Positions 1 to 9,504 are shown, counted from the first letter of the stretch. The stretch: 64,000 bases of DNA from Verrucosispora sp. NA02020 (GCF_013364215.1 NZ_CP054923.1:4836001-4900000), one strand, 5' to 3'. A program made the numbers and translations. Notes: a model not told the origin generated them from the letters alone.

Positions 1-2134
1 CCGCCACCGCGCTTCCGGTCACGACCGCCAACAGCATGCCCAACGAGACCGGGATCGCCACCTGATAGAGCACCGACCCGGAGAGGCTGCGGCGGCGCGC
101 GCCGAACGCACTGAGCACCGCCAACGGCCGCCGCCGCTCGCGCAGCTGTTCGAGGATGTTGACCAGCATGCTCGCGCCGATGACCAGCAGCAGGACGACC
201 GCGCCGATCTGGAGCGCCTGCTGGTAACCGGCCAGCACCGAGGAGGTACGGCGTTCCTCGAACGTCTGCACGACCGCCGTCGGGTCCACCCTCGCGACGG
301 TGTTGCGCAACCGCTCCACCACGTCCCGGTCGGCCGGGTCGTACGCGACGAGCACGCTGCTCGGGTTGACCGGCGGCACCTCCACCGCGCCCGGGGTGAG
401 CAGGAAGTCCGCCACGACCAGCGTGGAGTACTGCCGCACCGTGGGGACCTCGGCCGGCACCGTCCAGCGGATCGGTGTGCCGTCGTCGTCGAAGGTGAGC
501 GTGGTGCCCGCAGCCGTCGACGCGCCACCAGGGCCGGCGAAGCTGTCACCGTCGGCACAGGTGGGCAGCTCGGCGTACTGGCGCAGGGCCACGCAGTCGG
601 CGATGTAGACCCGATGGACCTGTGCCGCGTCCGGGGCGGTGCCCAGGTCCGCCACCCCGCTGGTGGCCCGCACCCCGACCGTGTCGGCCAGCGCCTCGGC
701 CCAGGTCCGCGCGGGACCGTCGGGCACGCCCGGCTCATAGACGAAGACCACGGCCTGGAAGTCGTCGTCGGGACTCAGGTCGCTCGCACTGTGCGTCTGC
801 GCCGCGCCGAGCACTCCCTGCACGGCGATCACGCCGGCCACCGACACCGCGATACCGGAGACGGCGCGGACCGCGGTGTCGCTGTCCAGTTGCAACCGGC
901 GGACCGCGAGCTGCCACGCGACGCCGCCGCCACCCAGCCGCCGCACCGTCGCCTGCACCAGCCACGGCAGCAGCAGGACGACCCCGACCAGCAGCAGCGT
1001 CGCCCCGGCGGCGAGTTGCAGCTCCACCAGCAGGCCGCCGGCCTGCTCGGGGAGACCGCCGACCAGCGGGTAGAGCAGGAGGAGTCCGACCAGTGACGGC
1101 AGTGGCCGCCACCAGAACCGACGATGACGCGCGCTGCCGCGCCGGACCACGCCGAGCGGCTCGATCACCACCCGCCGCAGCGCGGAGAGGGTGACCAGGA
1201 CCGCGACGGTCGGCACCAGCACCACGACCAGCAGCGCCAACCCGGGTACCGGACGCATGTCGGCGGCGAAGAAGCTGAACCCGGGTGGCAGCAGGTCGCC
1301 GGCCACCCCACGGACGCCGACGAATCCGACCGCCCCGAGCGCCAACCCGAGCACCGCGCCGACGAGGCTCTCCCCCGCCGCCACCCGCCGGGTCATCGCG
1401 CTGTCCGCGCCGACCAGCCGGATCGCGGCGAGCTGGCGGTCGCGGGCCTCGCTGCCGAACCGCACCGCCGTGCTCACGAAGATCATCACCGGCAGCAGCA
1501 GGACCACCAGGCCCAGCACGCCCAGCACCAGCAGCACCGGGGGCACTCCCCCGGACTCCTGCGGGCCGTCACCGCCGTACGCGGCGATCCGCCGGGCACC
1601 GAGGGACTCCTCGTCCACCTGCTCCGAGTTCAGGTAGAAGAGTCGTTCACCCGGGCCGGCCAGCCCGTCGGGGCCGATGGTGCCGACCACCCGGCCGCCC
1701 CACCGCTCCCGCAGCAGCGCGCCGTCGGGCGAGTCGAGCACTGCGGCCAGGGCCGGCGAGACGACCATCTCCCCCGGCGCCAACCGGCGGTCGACACCGG
1801 GGGGCAGCGGCGACCGCTCCCCCTCGGGCCGCACCAGCCAGCCGTTGACGTCGGTGCCCCGGTAGCGCGACTCCACATCCACGGTCAGCAGGGTCTCCGG
1901 CCCGGGTGCGGACACCGCCGGGCCCGGCAGGCGGGCCGCCTCCCGGTCGCCGCGCGCGGCGACCAGTGTGGGCAGGGCGGCGGCGGTCAGCAGCAGCACC
2001 ACCCCGAGGCCCACACCGACCGAGATCAGGGCCAGTCGGGTCCAGCCGGACCGGCCGCCCGCCACGCTGAGCCGTACGCCCAGCGCCAGGTCCTCCAGCC
2101 AGGCCAATCCGCCACGTCGCGTCCCCGCGCTCAT
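1..2134 (-). CDS. ABC transporter permease, FtsX/MacB type (partial, C-terminus outside window)
   Basis: Membrane subunit of an ABC exporter of the MacB/FtsX type. The frame starts with ATG at 2134 (MSAGTRRGG...) and stays open to the window edge, so at least 711 residues are present and the 3' end is missing. A first membrane helix lies near residues 35-58, followed by a large extracytoplasmic segment, an FtsX core (IFVSTAVRFGSEARDRQLAAI region), more helices, a second periplasmic-type domain and a second FtsX core (LRERRRPLAVLSAFGARRR). Duplicated FtsX cores are usual in actinobacterial single-chain permeases. The start overlaps the stop of the ATPase gene by 4 nt (ATGA), so the two are translationally coupled. 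Substrate unknown; peptide or lipid export is typical of the family. Family confident, substrate not. Confidence 0.88.
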   Translation of the reverse strand, partial: MSAGTRRGGLAWLEDLALGVRLSVAGGRSGWTRLALISVGVGLGVVLLLTAAALPTLVAARGDREAARLPGPAVSAPGPETLLTVDVESRYRGTDVNGWLVRPEGERSPLPPGVDRRLAPGEMVVSPALAAVLDSPDGALLRERWGGRVVGTIGPDGLAGPGERLFYLNSEQVDEESLGARRIAAYGGDGPQESGGVPPVLLVLGVLGLVVLLLPVMIFVSTAVRFGSEARDRQLAAIRLVGADSAMTRRVAAGESLVGAVLGLALGAVGFVGVRGVAGDLLPPGFSFFAADMRPVPGLALLVVVLVPTVAVLVTLSALRRVVIEPLGVVRRGSARHRRFWWRPLPSLVGLLLLYPLVGGLPEQAGGLLVELQLAAGATLLLVGVVLLLPWLVQATVRRLGGGGVAWQLAVRRLQLDSDTAVRAVSGIAVSVAGVIAVQGVLGAAQTHSASDLSPDDDFQAVVFVYEPGVPDGPARTWAEALADTVGVRATSGVADLGTAPDAAQVHRVYIADCVALRQYAELPTCADGDSFAGPGGASTAAGTTLTFDDDGTPIRWTVPAEVPTVRQYSTLVVADFLLTPGAVEVPPVNPSSVLVAYDPADRDVVERLRNTVARVDPTAVVQTFEERRTSSVLAGYQQALQIGAVVLLLVIGASMLVNILEQLRERRRPLAVLSAFGARRRSLSGSVLYQVAIPVSLGMLLAVVTGSAVA

Positions 2135-2823
2135 CGGACCTGCGCCGGAGTGCGGACCGTGCCGTCGCGCACCACGACCTCCCGGTCGGAGTACGCGGCC
2201 ACCCGCGCCTCGTGCGTGACCAGCACGACCGCGGCGCCGGTCTGCCGGGCCGCTTCGACGAAGAGGCGCATCACGCGCTCGCCGTTGAGCGAGTCGAGCG
2301 CACCGGTCGGCTCGTCGGCGAAGATCACCCGAGGACCGGTGATCAGCGCGCGGGCCACCGCCACCCGCTGGCCCTGACCGCCGGAGACCTCGCCGGGTCG
2401 CTTGTCCGCCACGTCGCCGACCTCCAGCCGGGCCAACGCCTCGGCAGCGCGGCGCGCCGCCTCCCGCCGACGGACGCCGGACAGCCGCAACGGCAGGGCC
2501 ACGTTCTCCTGGCAGGTCAGCTCCGGCACGAGTTGCCCGAACTGGAACACGAAGCCGAACTCGGTCCGGCGCAGCGCGCTGCGCCGCTGGTCGGACAGGG
2601 CGACCAGATCCTGGCCGGCGTAGCGGACCCGACCGGAGTCCGGCATGACGATCCCGGCCAGGCAGTGCAGCAGGGTGGACTTGCCGGAGCCGGACGGGCC
2701 CATCAGGGCGAGCACCTCACCGGCGTACACCCGCAGCGACGCGCCGTCCAGCGCCGTGGTGGCGCCGAACGTCTTGACCAGCTCCTCCGCCTCCAGCAGC
2801 GGGGCGTCCGTTGCGGGGTTCAT
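2131..2823 (-). CDS. ABC transporter ATP-binding protein (LolD/MacB type)
   Basis: ATPase that powers the FtsX-type permease encoded directly downstream. The 230 residues fit a single nucleotide-binding domain. Walker A GPSGSGKST is at residues 42-50, the signature is VSGGQGQRVAVARAL, and Walker B with its catalytic Glu is VIFADEPTGALDS. The wording of the signature and D-loop is that of the MacB/LolD branch. The ATG at 2823 overlaps the stop of the padR-type gene (ATGA) and the 3' end overlaps the permease start, giving a tightly coupled three-gene operon regulator-ATPase-permease. Regulation by the PadR protein is inferred from this arrangement, a common layout for drug or antimicrobial-peptide exporters in actinobacteria. 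Confidence 0.93.
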   Translation of the reverse strand: MNPATDAPLLEAEELVKTFGATTALDGASLRVYAGEVLALMGPSGSGKSTLLHCLAGIVMPDSGRVRYAGQDLVALSDQRRSALRRTEFGFVFQFGQLVPELTCQENVALPLRLSGVRRREAARRAAEALARLEVGDVADKRPGEVSGGQGQRVAVARALITGPRVIFADEPTGALDSLNGERVMRLFVEAARQTGAAVVLVTHEARVAAYSDREVVVRDGTVRTPAQVR

Positions 2824-3350
2824 CGCATCTCCTCTCGCACCTGCGCGCGGAGCTGGTCCAGCCGGGCGGCGGTCAGCTCCAACCAGCGCAGGTCGGCTTC
2901 CAGGTGGAACAGGGCGTGGTCGCAGACGAGCTGGTCGGCCAGGTCACCGGCGAGCTTGCGCTGGGTCAGCTCCCGCATCTGCGCCAGGTGGGCGGCGCGC
3001 TGCACGTCGAGCAGGTCGACCGCGTCACGGTCGGTCAGCAGCGCCAGGACGACCTTGGTGTAGAGCTTGCTCTGGAGATAGACCTCGGGCTGCTCCGGTC
3101 GGGCCAGCCACTGCTCGACGTCGGTGACGCCGGCCTCGGTGATCGCGTACCGCTTGCGGTCCGGGCCCTCGCCGGGCTCGGACTGGACCTCGACGAGACC
3201 GTTCTTGAGCAACCGGGCGAGCGTGGCGTAGACCTGGCCGTAGTGCAGCGACCGCCCGCGACCGAACTGGTCGTCGTAGGAACGCTTGAGGTCATAACCG
3301 TGTCGCGGGCCCTGCTCCAGCAGACCCAGTAGGGCGTAACCGACAGACAT
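2820..3350 (-). CDS. PadR-family transcriptional regulator
   Basis: Winged-helix repressor of the PadR type, 176 residues if started at ATG 3350 (MSVGYALLGLLEQGPRHGYDL). The first 75 residues are the classic PadR wHTH (GYDLKRSYDD, YGQVYATLARLLKNGLV, DRKRYAITEAG), followed by an alpha-helical dimerisation tail (Vir C-terminal domain). A GTG three codons upstream (3359) would also be in frame, but it lies inside a perfect -10 hexamer TATAGT (3363-3358) that sits exactly 7 nt before the ATG, so I read the mRNA as leaderless from 3350. Two direct repeats CTATACAC (3359-3366 and 3372-3379) overlap this promoter and are candidate autoregulatory sites. It heads the ABC exporter operon and probably controls it. 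Confidence 0.93.
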   Translation of the reverse strand: MSVGYALLGLLEQGPRHGYDLKRSYDDQFGRGRSLHYGQVYATLARLLKNGLVEVQSEPGEGPDRKRYAITEAGVTDVEQWLARPEQPEVYLQSKLYTKVVLALLTDRDAVDLLDVQRAAHLAQMRELTQRKLAGDLADQLVCDHALFHLEADLRWLELTAARLDQLRAQVREEMR

Positions 3351-3357
3351 GAGTGCC

Positions 3358-3379
3358 ACTATACACGCGGGCTATACAC
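3358..3379 (-). promoter_or_regulatory. Leaderless promoter and repeated motif of the padR-ABC operon
   Basis: On the minus strand TATAGT (3363-3358) is followed by 7 nt and then ATG, the TANNNT-N7-start pattern of leaderless actinobacterial genes. The 8-mer CTATACAC occurs twice, 13 nt apart, across this -10 region; a nearby ACAC..GTGT inverted element (about 3376-3386) may extend the site. A PadR operator here is inference. Confidence 0.55.
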
Positions 3380-3541
3380 ACAGTGTCTACGCGCGCGACG
3401 TACGGACCGACGACGCATTGCCGCAGCTCGGAACGGTCGCACGACAGACGTAGGAGCAATAGATCGAAATATTTGAACATTTGTCGGATGACCGGCCGTG
3501 AGCTGCGCCGTAGCGTCGACGCGATCCACCTCGCACGGGCA

Positions 3542-3587
3542 CGGTCACGCACCGTGACCGCACGCGAGCGTCACGGCCGCCGTGACG
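3542..3587. promoter_or_regulatory. Two tandem inverted repeats upstream of the M36 protease gene
   Basis: CGGTCACG-CAC-CGTGACCG (3542-3560) and CGTCACGG-CCG-CCGTGACG (3569-3587) are two perfect 8-bp inverted repeats, each with a 3-nt spacer and the shared core GTCACG..CGTGAC. They lie 60-105 nt before the protease start. They could be tandem operator sites or leader hairpins. An AT-rich patch around 3460-3480 may hold the promoter. Confidence 0.4.
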
Positions 3588-3646
3588 GACCGCCCGGTCG
3601 TGGATCGGCGCTCCGTGCTGTCCTTTCCACCCCCGAAGGAGCAGAA

Positions 3647-6469
3647 GTGCCCCGACAACCCCGCTCGTCACGCGCTCGCCGCAGCGGCGCGTTGCTGCTG
3701 TCCACCGCCCTCGTCGCCTCGTTGACCTCGGTCGCCGCGAAGCCCGCCGCGGCGGCCCCGGAGGAACCCCTCAGGTCCCACGAGATCTTCCTGACCGGCC
3801 CGAACCAGGGCGCCCCGGAGGACATCGCCGCCGCCTACCTGCGCGCCGACCCGACCCGGCACGGGGTGACCGCCGCCGACCTCGGTGACCTCGCCGTGGT
3901 GTCCAGCTACACCAGCCGGCACACCGGCGTCACCCACGTCAACCTCGCCCAGCGCCACGAGAAGCTGGAGATCTTCGGGGCCACCGCGACGGTCAACGTC
4001 GCCCGCGACGGCAGCGTCGTCTTCGTCGGCGACACCCTCGTGGCCGGCCTGACCGCCGGGGCCACCACCCCCGACCTGGACGCCGTGGACGCCGTCGAGG
4101 CCGCCGCCGAGGCCCTGGACCTGCCCACGCCCACCAACACCCGGGTGATGAGCCGCACCGGCGGCCCGGCGCAGGGCACCGTCGTCAGCGGCAGCGGCGT
4201 CTCCGCCGAGCCCATCCCGGCCAAGCTCGGCTGGCAACCCACCGACGCCGGGCTCCGCCTCGCCTGGCAACTCGTCATCGACGACGCCACCGACGCGCAT
4301 CTCTGGAACGCCACCGTCGACGCGGAGAGCGGCGACCTGCTCGACGCCGACGACTGGACCACCCACGAGCACACCGACGACCTCGCCGAGACCCTGCACC
4401 CGGTCTCCGGCCGGACGATGCCGGTCCGGCGCAGTGGGCCGTTCGGCACGCCCGACCCGGTGCGGGACGGGTCGAGCTACCACGTCTACGGCTACCCGAC
4501 GGAGAGCCCGAACGACGGCCCCCGCGCCGTGGTGACCGACCCGGCGGACGCGCTGGCCTCGCCGCACGGCTGGCACGACACGGACGGCGTGCCCGGTCCG
4601 GAGTTCACCACCACCCAGGGCAACAACGTCCACGCGTACCAGGACCAGGACAACAACAACGCGCCGGACTTCGGCAGCAGCCCGGACGGCGGGCCGAACC
4701 TGACCTTCAACTTCCCGCTCGACCTGGGCGAGAACCCGCAGAGCTACCGGGACGCGGCCACCGCCAACCTGTTCTACTGGAACAACATCATCCACGACGT
4801 CTCGTACCGCTACGGCTTCGACGAGGCGTCCGGGAACTTCCAGGCCAACAACTACGGTCGCGGCGGTGTCGGCGGCGACTACGTCCGCGCCGAGGCGGCC
4901 GACGGCGGCGGCTCGAACAACGCCAACTTCTCCACCCCCGCGGTGGACGGTGTGGGCACGCCCCGGATGCAGATGTACCTGTGGCCGGGCAACCAGTTCG
5001 GCGCCCAGAACCAGGTCGTCGTCGACGGGGTCGGGTCGTTCGACGCCACCTGGTCGCGCTACAGCCCGGCACCGACCAGCGCCGGTCTGTCCGCCCGCCC
5101 GTTCGTGCACGGCGGCACCGGCTGCGCCGCCTCGTCGTACCCGGCCACGCTGCCCGAGGACGGCTGGGTCGCGGTGGTCGACGGCGGCACCACCGCCTGC
5201 ACCTACCTGCTGCGCACCCAGATCGCCGAGTCGCTCGGCGCCGACGCGGTGGTGGTCGCGCACAACGCGGCCGGTGCCGCGCCGGTGCTCACCGGCGCCA
5301 TGACGACCGCGCCGGTCGCCATCCCGGCGGTGGCGGTCACCCAGGCCGACGGCACCACGCTCAAGGCCGCGATCGCCGAGGGCACGGTCACCGGCTCGGT
5401 CCGCAAGCACCCCAGCCACCCGGGCATGCGCGACGGCGACCTCGACGCCGGCATCATCATCCACGAGTACGGCCACGGCATCTCGCTGCGGCTGACCGGC
5501 GGTCCGGGGATCAACTGCCTGACCGGCAACGAGCAGATGGGCGAGGGCTGGAGCGACTTCTTCGCGATCACCACGTTGCTGGACCCGGCCCTCGACACCG
5601 CCGACGGCTCGCGGGGCCTGGTGCCGTACGTGCTCTATCAGGCCGACCGCACCGGCAACGGGCTGCGCCCCCGGCCGTACTCGCGCAACATGGAGACCCA
5701 GCCGTTCACCTACGACAGCATCAAGACGGGCGGCTGGCTGAACGGCACCTCGCTGGCCGCGCCGCACGGCATCGGGCACGGCTGGGCCGCCGTCCTCTGG
5801 GACGTCACCTGGGACCTCATCGACCGGCACGGTCTGAACCCGAACGTCTACGGCGACTGGAACACCGGCGGCAACAACCTCGCCATGCAGCTCGTCATGG
5901 ACGGGTTGAAGATGCAGGGCTGCGGGCCGGGCTTCGTGGTCGGCCGCAACGCCATCATCGCCGCCGACGCGGCGTTGACCGGCGGCGACAACGCCTGCAC
6001 CCTCTGGGCCTCGTTCGCCCGCCGGGGTCTCGGCTACAGCGCGGTGCAGGGCACCACCAACCGCGACGACAACACGGAGGCGTTCGACACGCACCCGTCC
6101 TGCCGGGGCGACTTCGTCGGCCGCACCGCAGCGCCCGGCCTGAACACGCTGCCCGCCGGGGACGCGGCACCGATGAAGTTCCAACTCGCCGCGAACCGGG
6201 GGCTGGACATCCTGGCCAGCAACTCGCCGTACTCCCGCCTGGTCGACTGCGACACGCTGCAGACGGTCAACCCGGACGGTTCGGTCACGCCGCGACCGCT
6301 CCCGGTGGCCGCCGCCAATCCCGGCAACTCCCGCATGTCCGCCAATGCCAGAGGCCAGTACAACTACGTCTGGAAGACCGACCCCGCCTGGGCCGGCACC
6401 TGCCGTGAGTTCGTCCTGACCCTGGACAACGGCTTCCAGTACCGCACCTACTTCCGATTCACCGGCTGA
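3647..6469 (+). CDS. Secreted fungalysin-type metalloprotease (peptidase M36) with PA insert
   Basis: Extracellular zinc endopeptidase of family M36, 940 residues from GTG 3647, which has a good ribosome site (GAAGGAG, 3635-3641). An Arg-rich signal peptide (residues about 1-38, ending near AAKPAAAAPEE) is followed by an FTP-type inhibitory propeptide (to about residue 240), then the catalytic domain with zinc motif HEYGH (His606, Glu607, His610) and the third ligand Glu633 in GEGWSDF. A PA (protease-associated) domain is inserted before the active site at roughly residues 480-580 (GCAASSYPATLPEDGWVAVV region). The C-terminal 150 residues carry a small beta-rich domain with paired Cys. Longer upstream frames to 3353 lack a signal peptide at their start and were rejected. 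A strong hairpin terminator follows at 6484. Confidence 0.95.
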   Translation: MPRQPRSSRARRSGALLLSTALVASLTSVAAKPAAAAPEEPLRSHEIFLTGPNQGAPEDIAAAYLRADPTRHGVTAADLGDLAVVSSYTSRHTGVTHVNLAQRHEKLEIFGATATVNVARDGSVVFVGDTLVAGLTAGATTPDLDAVDAVEAAAEALDLPTPTNTRVMSRTGGPAQGTVVSGSGVSAEPIPAKLGWQPTDAGLRLAWQLVIDDATDAHLWNATVDAESGDLLDADDWTTHEHTDDLAETLHPVSGRTMPVRRSGPFGTPDPVRDGSSYHVYGYPTESPNDGPRAVVTDPADALASPHGWHDTDGVPGPEFTTTQGNNVHAYQDQDNNNAPDFGSSPDGGPNLTFNFPLDLGENPQSYRDAATANLFYWNNIIHDVSYRYGFDEASGNFQANNYGRGGVGGDYVRAEAADGGGSNNANFSTPAVDGVGTPRMQMYLWPGNQFGAQNQVVVDGVGSFDATWSRYSPAPTSAGLSARPFVHGGTGCAASSYPATLPEDGWVAVVDGGTTACTYLLRTQIAESLGADAVVVAHNAAGAAPVLTGAMTTAPVAIPAVAVTQADGTTLKAAIAEGTVTGSVRKHPSHPGMRDGDLDAGIIIHEYGHGISLRLTGGPGINCLTGNEQMGEGWSDFFAITTLLDPALDTADGSRGLVPYVLYQADRTGNGLRPRPYSRNMETQPFTYDSIKTGGWLNGTSLAAPHGIGHGWAAVLWDVTWDLIDRHGLNPNVYGDWNTGGNNLAMQLVMDGLKMQGCGPGFVVGRNAIIAADAALTGGDNACTLWASFARRGLGYSAVQGTTNRDDNTEAFDTHPSCRGDFVGRTAAPGLNTLPAGDAAPMKFQLAANRGLDILASNSPYSRLVDCDTLQTVNPDGSVTPRPLPVAAANPGNSRMSANARGQYNYVWKTDPAWAGTCREFVLTLDNGFQYRTYFRFTG

Positions 6470-6483
6470 TCCGACCCGCACCT

Positions 6484-6520
6484 GCGGGGGAGGGTTCCGA
6501 GCCACGGAACCCTCCCCCGC
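6484..6520 (+). terminator. Strong hairpin terminator after the M36 protease
   Basis: Perfect 16-bp stem, GCGGGGGAGGGTTCCG (6484-6499) pairing with 6505-6520, with a 5-nt loop AGCCA, 14 nt after the stop codon. No U-tract, as usual in high-GC actinobacteria. Confidence 0.85.
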
Positions 6521-6629
6521 GCCATGCCTACAGGTGTACCCGGGCGGCGAGGGGGTAGGAACCGCCGACCGACGCCGCCGCGTGTCGCACCGTCGCCACG
6601 CCAGGTCCACCGCAGGCCAGGGGGAACGG

Positions 6630-8777
6630 ATGAGCCGGGTCCGCAATCTGCGCGTCCGCCCCGACCTGCTCTATCTGGCCAGCGGCTGGAGCACGCTGGT
6701 CACCGACGTCCGGGGCCGGATCACCGGCACCGGGCCGCAGGGATTCTTCGCCCGCAACACCCGGGTGCTGCACACCGAGCGCATCACCGTCGACGGACGG
6801 GAGCCGGTGCCGTTCAGCACGGCCACCGTCCAGGGGTACGCCCAACTGTCCTACGCCGAGCTGGGCGCCGGTGACGAACTGCCCTCGCGGGCGGCGTACC
6901 TGACCGTGGCCCGGTTCGTGGGAGCGGGGCTGCGGACCCGGCTGACCGTGCTCAGCTACGCCGACACACCGCTGGACCTGCGACTGCGCATCGAGCTGGA
7001 CGCCGACTTCGCGGACACCGGCGAGGCCGAACGGGGCCGGCGGGTGCAGTCCGGCACGGTCGAGCGCCGGTGGGACCCGGCGCAGCGGGAGCTCCGTCTG
7101 ATCTACCGCTGCGACGGCCTGGACCGGGCGGTGGTGATCCGGGCCCGGACGGACCAGCCGCTCCGGTACGCCGACGACGGCTTCGAGGTCGACCTGGCGC
7201 TGCCGACCCGCGAACGTCGGCAGGTGGAGATCCTCGTCGAGCCCGTCTTCGACGGCGAACGGCTCGTCGCGCCACCGCCGAGCTTCACCGACTCCGGTGA
7301 CCTCGCCGGTGCGGCACGCACCCGGCTGGAACGCGAGTTCACCCAGTTGACCAGCACCAACTTCGACGTGACGGCGGCCTGGCGATGCGCGACGGAGGAC
7401 CTGGCCGGGCTGCCCCTCGGCGAGCCGTCCGGCCCGACCGCACCCATCGCCGGCCTGCCGATCTATCAGGAGATCTTCGGCCGGGACACGATGACCGCCT
7501 CGTGGCAGGCGATGCTCGCCGGCCCGACGATGCTCGCTGACAGTCTGCGACTCAACGCCGCCCACCTCGGACGGCGCATCGACGACTGGCGCGACGAGGA
7601 GCCCGGCAAGCCGCTGCACGAGGCGCGCCAGGGGCCGGTGTCCGCGCTCGGTCTCGACCCGCTGTCGCACTACCACGGTGACTGGTCCACCGCTCCGGAC
7701 CTCCTCATGTTCCTCGGCCAGTACTACGCCTGGACGGCGGACCTCGACACGGTCCGCGCGCTGCTGCCGGCGGCCCGGCGCGCGTTGGACTGGCTCGACC
7801 GGTTCGGCGACCAGGACCACGACGGGTTCCTGGAGTACCACTGCCGCTCCCGGGTCGGCGTGAAGAACCAGGGCTGGAAGGACTCCGACGACGCGGTGGT
7901 CGACGAACACGGTCGGCCGGTGCCGAACCCGATCGCGAGCAGCGAGTTGCAGGCGTACTGGTACGCCGCCCTGCGGCACGCGGCCGTGATCTTCACGGTG
8001 ACCGGTCATCCCGCGACGGGCGCGGCCCTGGTGCGGCGGGCGCGGGCCCTGCGTCGCCGGTTCCACCACGCCTTCTGGATGCCGGACCGGGGTTGCTACG
8101 CGATGGCCCTCGGCCCGGACGGGCGGCCGGTGCGCTCGGTCAACTCCAACGACGGGCACCTGCTCGCCTCCGGCATCGTGCCGGCCCGGATCGCGCCCGT
8201 GGTCGCCGACCGGCTGCTCGCGCCGGACATGTTCAGCGGGTGGGGCATCCGCACTCTCTCCGCCACGCACCCGGCGTACAACCCGTTCAGCTACCACCGG
8301 GGCAGTGTCTGGCCGGTCGAGGCGGGCACCATCGGCCTCGGGCTCGCCCGGTACGGCTGTTGGGACCACCTGCACCGGCTGGCCGAGGGGACCTTCGCGG
8401 CGTCGGCCCTCTTCGCCGAGCACCGCCTCCCCGAGGTGCTCAGCGGCCTGCCCCGCGACACCTTCCCGCATCCCGGGGTCTACCCGAACTCGTGCTCCCC
8501 GCAGGCGTGGTCGGCCAGCGCGGTCGTCGCGCTGGTGCAGGCGCTGCTGGCGCTGCGCCCGGCCGCGCCGCTGCGGGCGATCCTCCTCGACCCGCACCTG
8601 CCGCCGTGGCTACCGGACCTCACGCTGGAGGGGGTACGGGTCGGTGGGCACACCTTCGACCTGACGGTGCGGCGCCGACGTGGTGGGCGCACGTCGGTGC
8701 GGACCCGGGGCGACCGGATCGCGGTGTTGCGCCGCCCCACCCGTCAGGCGTCGGCCGTTCGGCGACACCGCCCCTGA
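6630..8777 (+). CDS. Glycogen-debranching-type glucosidase (GDE N-terminal domain plus (alpha/alpha)6 barrel)
   Basis: A 715-residue protein of the actinobacterial amylo-alpha-1,6-glucosidase group. Residues about 1-230 form the beta-rich glycogen debranching N-terminal domain (LASGWSTLVTDVRGRI, GFFARNTRVLH); residues about 260-700 form an (alpha/alpha)6 toroid of the MGH1/GH15-like fold, with EIFGRDTMTASWQ, KNQGWKDSDDAV and FSYHRGSVWPVEAG as the family's conserved blocks. No signal peptide is visible, so it is cytosolic. ATG 6630 is chosen because GGGGGAAC precedes it and because the conserved sequence starts right after; the frame is open further upstream but without similarity. The exact linkage hydrolysed is not deducible. 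Single gene; no operon partner. Confidence 0.87.
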   Translation: MSRVRNLRVRPDLLYLASGWSTLVTDVRGRITGTGPQGFFARNTRVLHTERITVDGREPVPFSTATVQGYAQLSYAELGAGDELPSRAAYLTVARFVGAGLRTRLTVLSYADTPLDLRLRIELDADFADTGEAERGRRVQSGTVERRWDPAQRELRLIYRCDGLDRAVVIRARTDQPLRYADDGFEVDLALPTRERRQVEILVEPVFDGERLVAPPPSFTDSGDLAGAARTRLEREFTQLTSTNFDVTAAWRCATEDLAGLPLGEPSGPTAPIAGLPIYQEIFGRDTMTASWQAMLAGPTMLADSLRLNAAHLGRRIDDWRDEEPGKPLHEARQGPVSALGLDPLSHYHGDWSTAPDLLMFLGQYYAWTADLDTVRALLPAARRALDWLDRFGDQDHDGFLEYHCRSRVGVKNQGWKDSDDAVVDEHGRPVPNPIASSELQAYWYAALRHAAVIFTVTGHPATGAALVRRARALRRRFHHAFWMPDRGCYAMALGPDGRPVRSVNSNDGHLLASGIVPARIAPVVADRLLAPDMFSGWGIRTLSATHPAYNPFSYHRGSVWPVEAGTIGLGLARYGCWDHLHRLAEGTFAASALFAEHRLPEVLSGLPRDTFPHPGVYPNSCSPQAWSASAVVALVQALLALRPAAPLRAILLDPHLPPWLPDLTLEGVRVGGHTFDLTVRRRRGGRTSVRTRGDRIAVLRRPTRQASAVRRHRP

Positions 8778-8795
8778 CCGGGGTGCGGTGGGTGG

Positions 8796-9416
8796 TCAGG
8801 AGAAGCGGGCCGGGTCACCGGCGCCGACCCGGACGACCTCCGGCTCACCGTCCGAGAAGTCGATCACCGTGGTCGGCTCGGTGCCGCACTCCCCCGCGTC
8901 GACCACCGCGTCCACGGCGTGGTCGAGGCGTTCCTTGATCTCCCAGCCCTGGGTCATCGGCTCCTCGTCGCCGGGCAGCAGCAGGGTGCTCGACAGCAAC
9001 GGCTCGCCCCACTCGTCGAGCAGCGCGCGGGTGACCGGATGCGCGGGGATGCGGACGCCCACGGTCTTCTTGCGCGGGTGCAGCAGCCGGCGCGGGACCT
9101 CGCGGGTGGCCGGCAGGATGAAGGTGTAACCGCCCGGGGTGGCGGCCTTCACCGCCCGGAACACCGCGTTGTCGAGCTGCACGAACTGGCCGAGCTGGGC
9201 GAAGTCGCGGCAGACCAGGGTGAAGTGGTGCCCGCTGTCGAGCTGGCGGATCTCCCGGATCCGGTCCATGCCCGCCTTGTTGCCGAGCCGGCTGCCGAGC
9301 GCGAAGCACGAGTCGGTCGGGTAGGCGATCAGGCCGTCGCGCCGGACGATGTCGATCACCTGACCGATGATGCGCGGCTGCGGGTTGTCCGGATGCACGT
9401 CGAAGTACCTGGCCAT
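8796..9416 (-). CDS. yciO: YciO-type Sua5/YrdC family protein
   Basis: Member of the YrdC/Sua5 threonylcarbamoyl-AMP synthase fold, closest to the E. coli YciO branch rather than TsaC: the 206-residue length and blocks FDVHPDNPQPR, YPTDSCFALG, HFTLVCRDF, GGYTFILPATREVPRRLL and PTTVIDFSDGEPEVVR match what I remember of YciO nearly block for block. TsaC proteins make the threonylcarbamoyl adenylate used for t6A37 of tRNA; whether YciO proteins do so in vivo is less certain. The start ATG 9416 is supported by a leaderless promoter, TAAGCT (9429-9424) exactly 7 nt upstream. Longer frames to 9494 would include the promoter and were rejected. Confidence 0.92.
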   Translation of the reverse strand: MARYFDVHPDNPQPRIIGQVIDIVRRDGLIAYPTDSCFALGSRLGNKAGMDRIREIRQLDSGHHFTLVCRDFAQLGQFVQLDNAVFRAVKAATPGGYTFILPATREVPRRLLHPRKKTVGVRIPAHPVTRALLDEWGEPLLSSTLLLPGDEEPMTQGWEIKERLDHAVDAVVDAGECGTEPTTVIDFSDGEPEVVRVGAGDPARFS

Positions 9417-9504
9417 GGCCGGAAGCTTAGAGCGAGGCCGGGAAAGTGTCGCATTGGTGACAGTGGCGGCCTGCGGTCGCGTGTCGACACCCATCGTTGT
9501 CGGT

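Noticed and set aside
3353..3646. Longer N-terminus for the M36 protease starting at 3353 or at ATG 3488
   Set aside because: This would put 50-98 non-hydrophobic Arg-rich residues before the signal peptide; GTG 3647 has a good ribosome site at the right distance.
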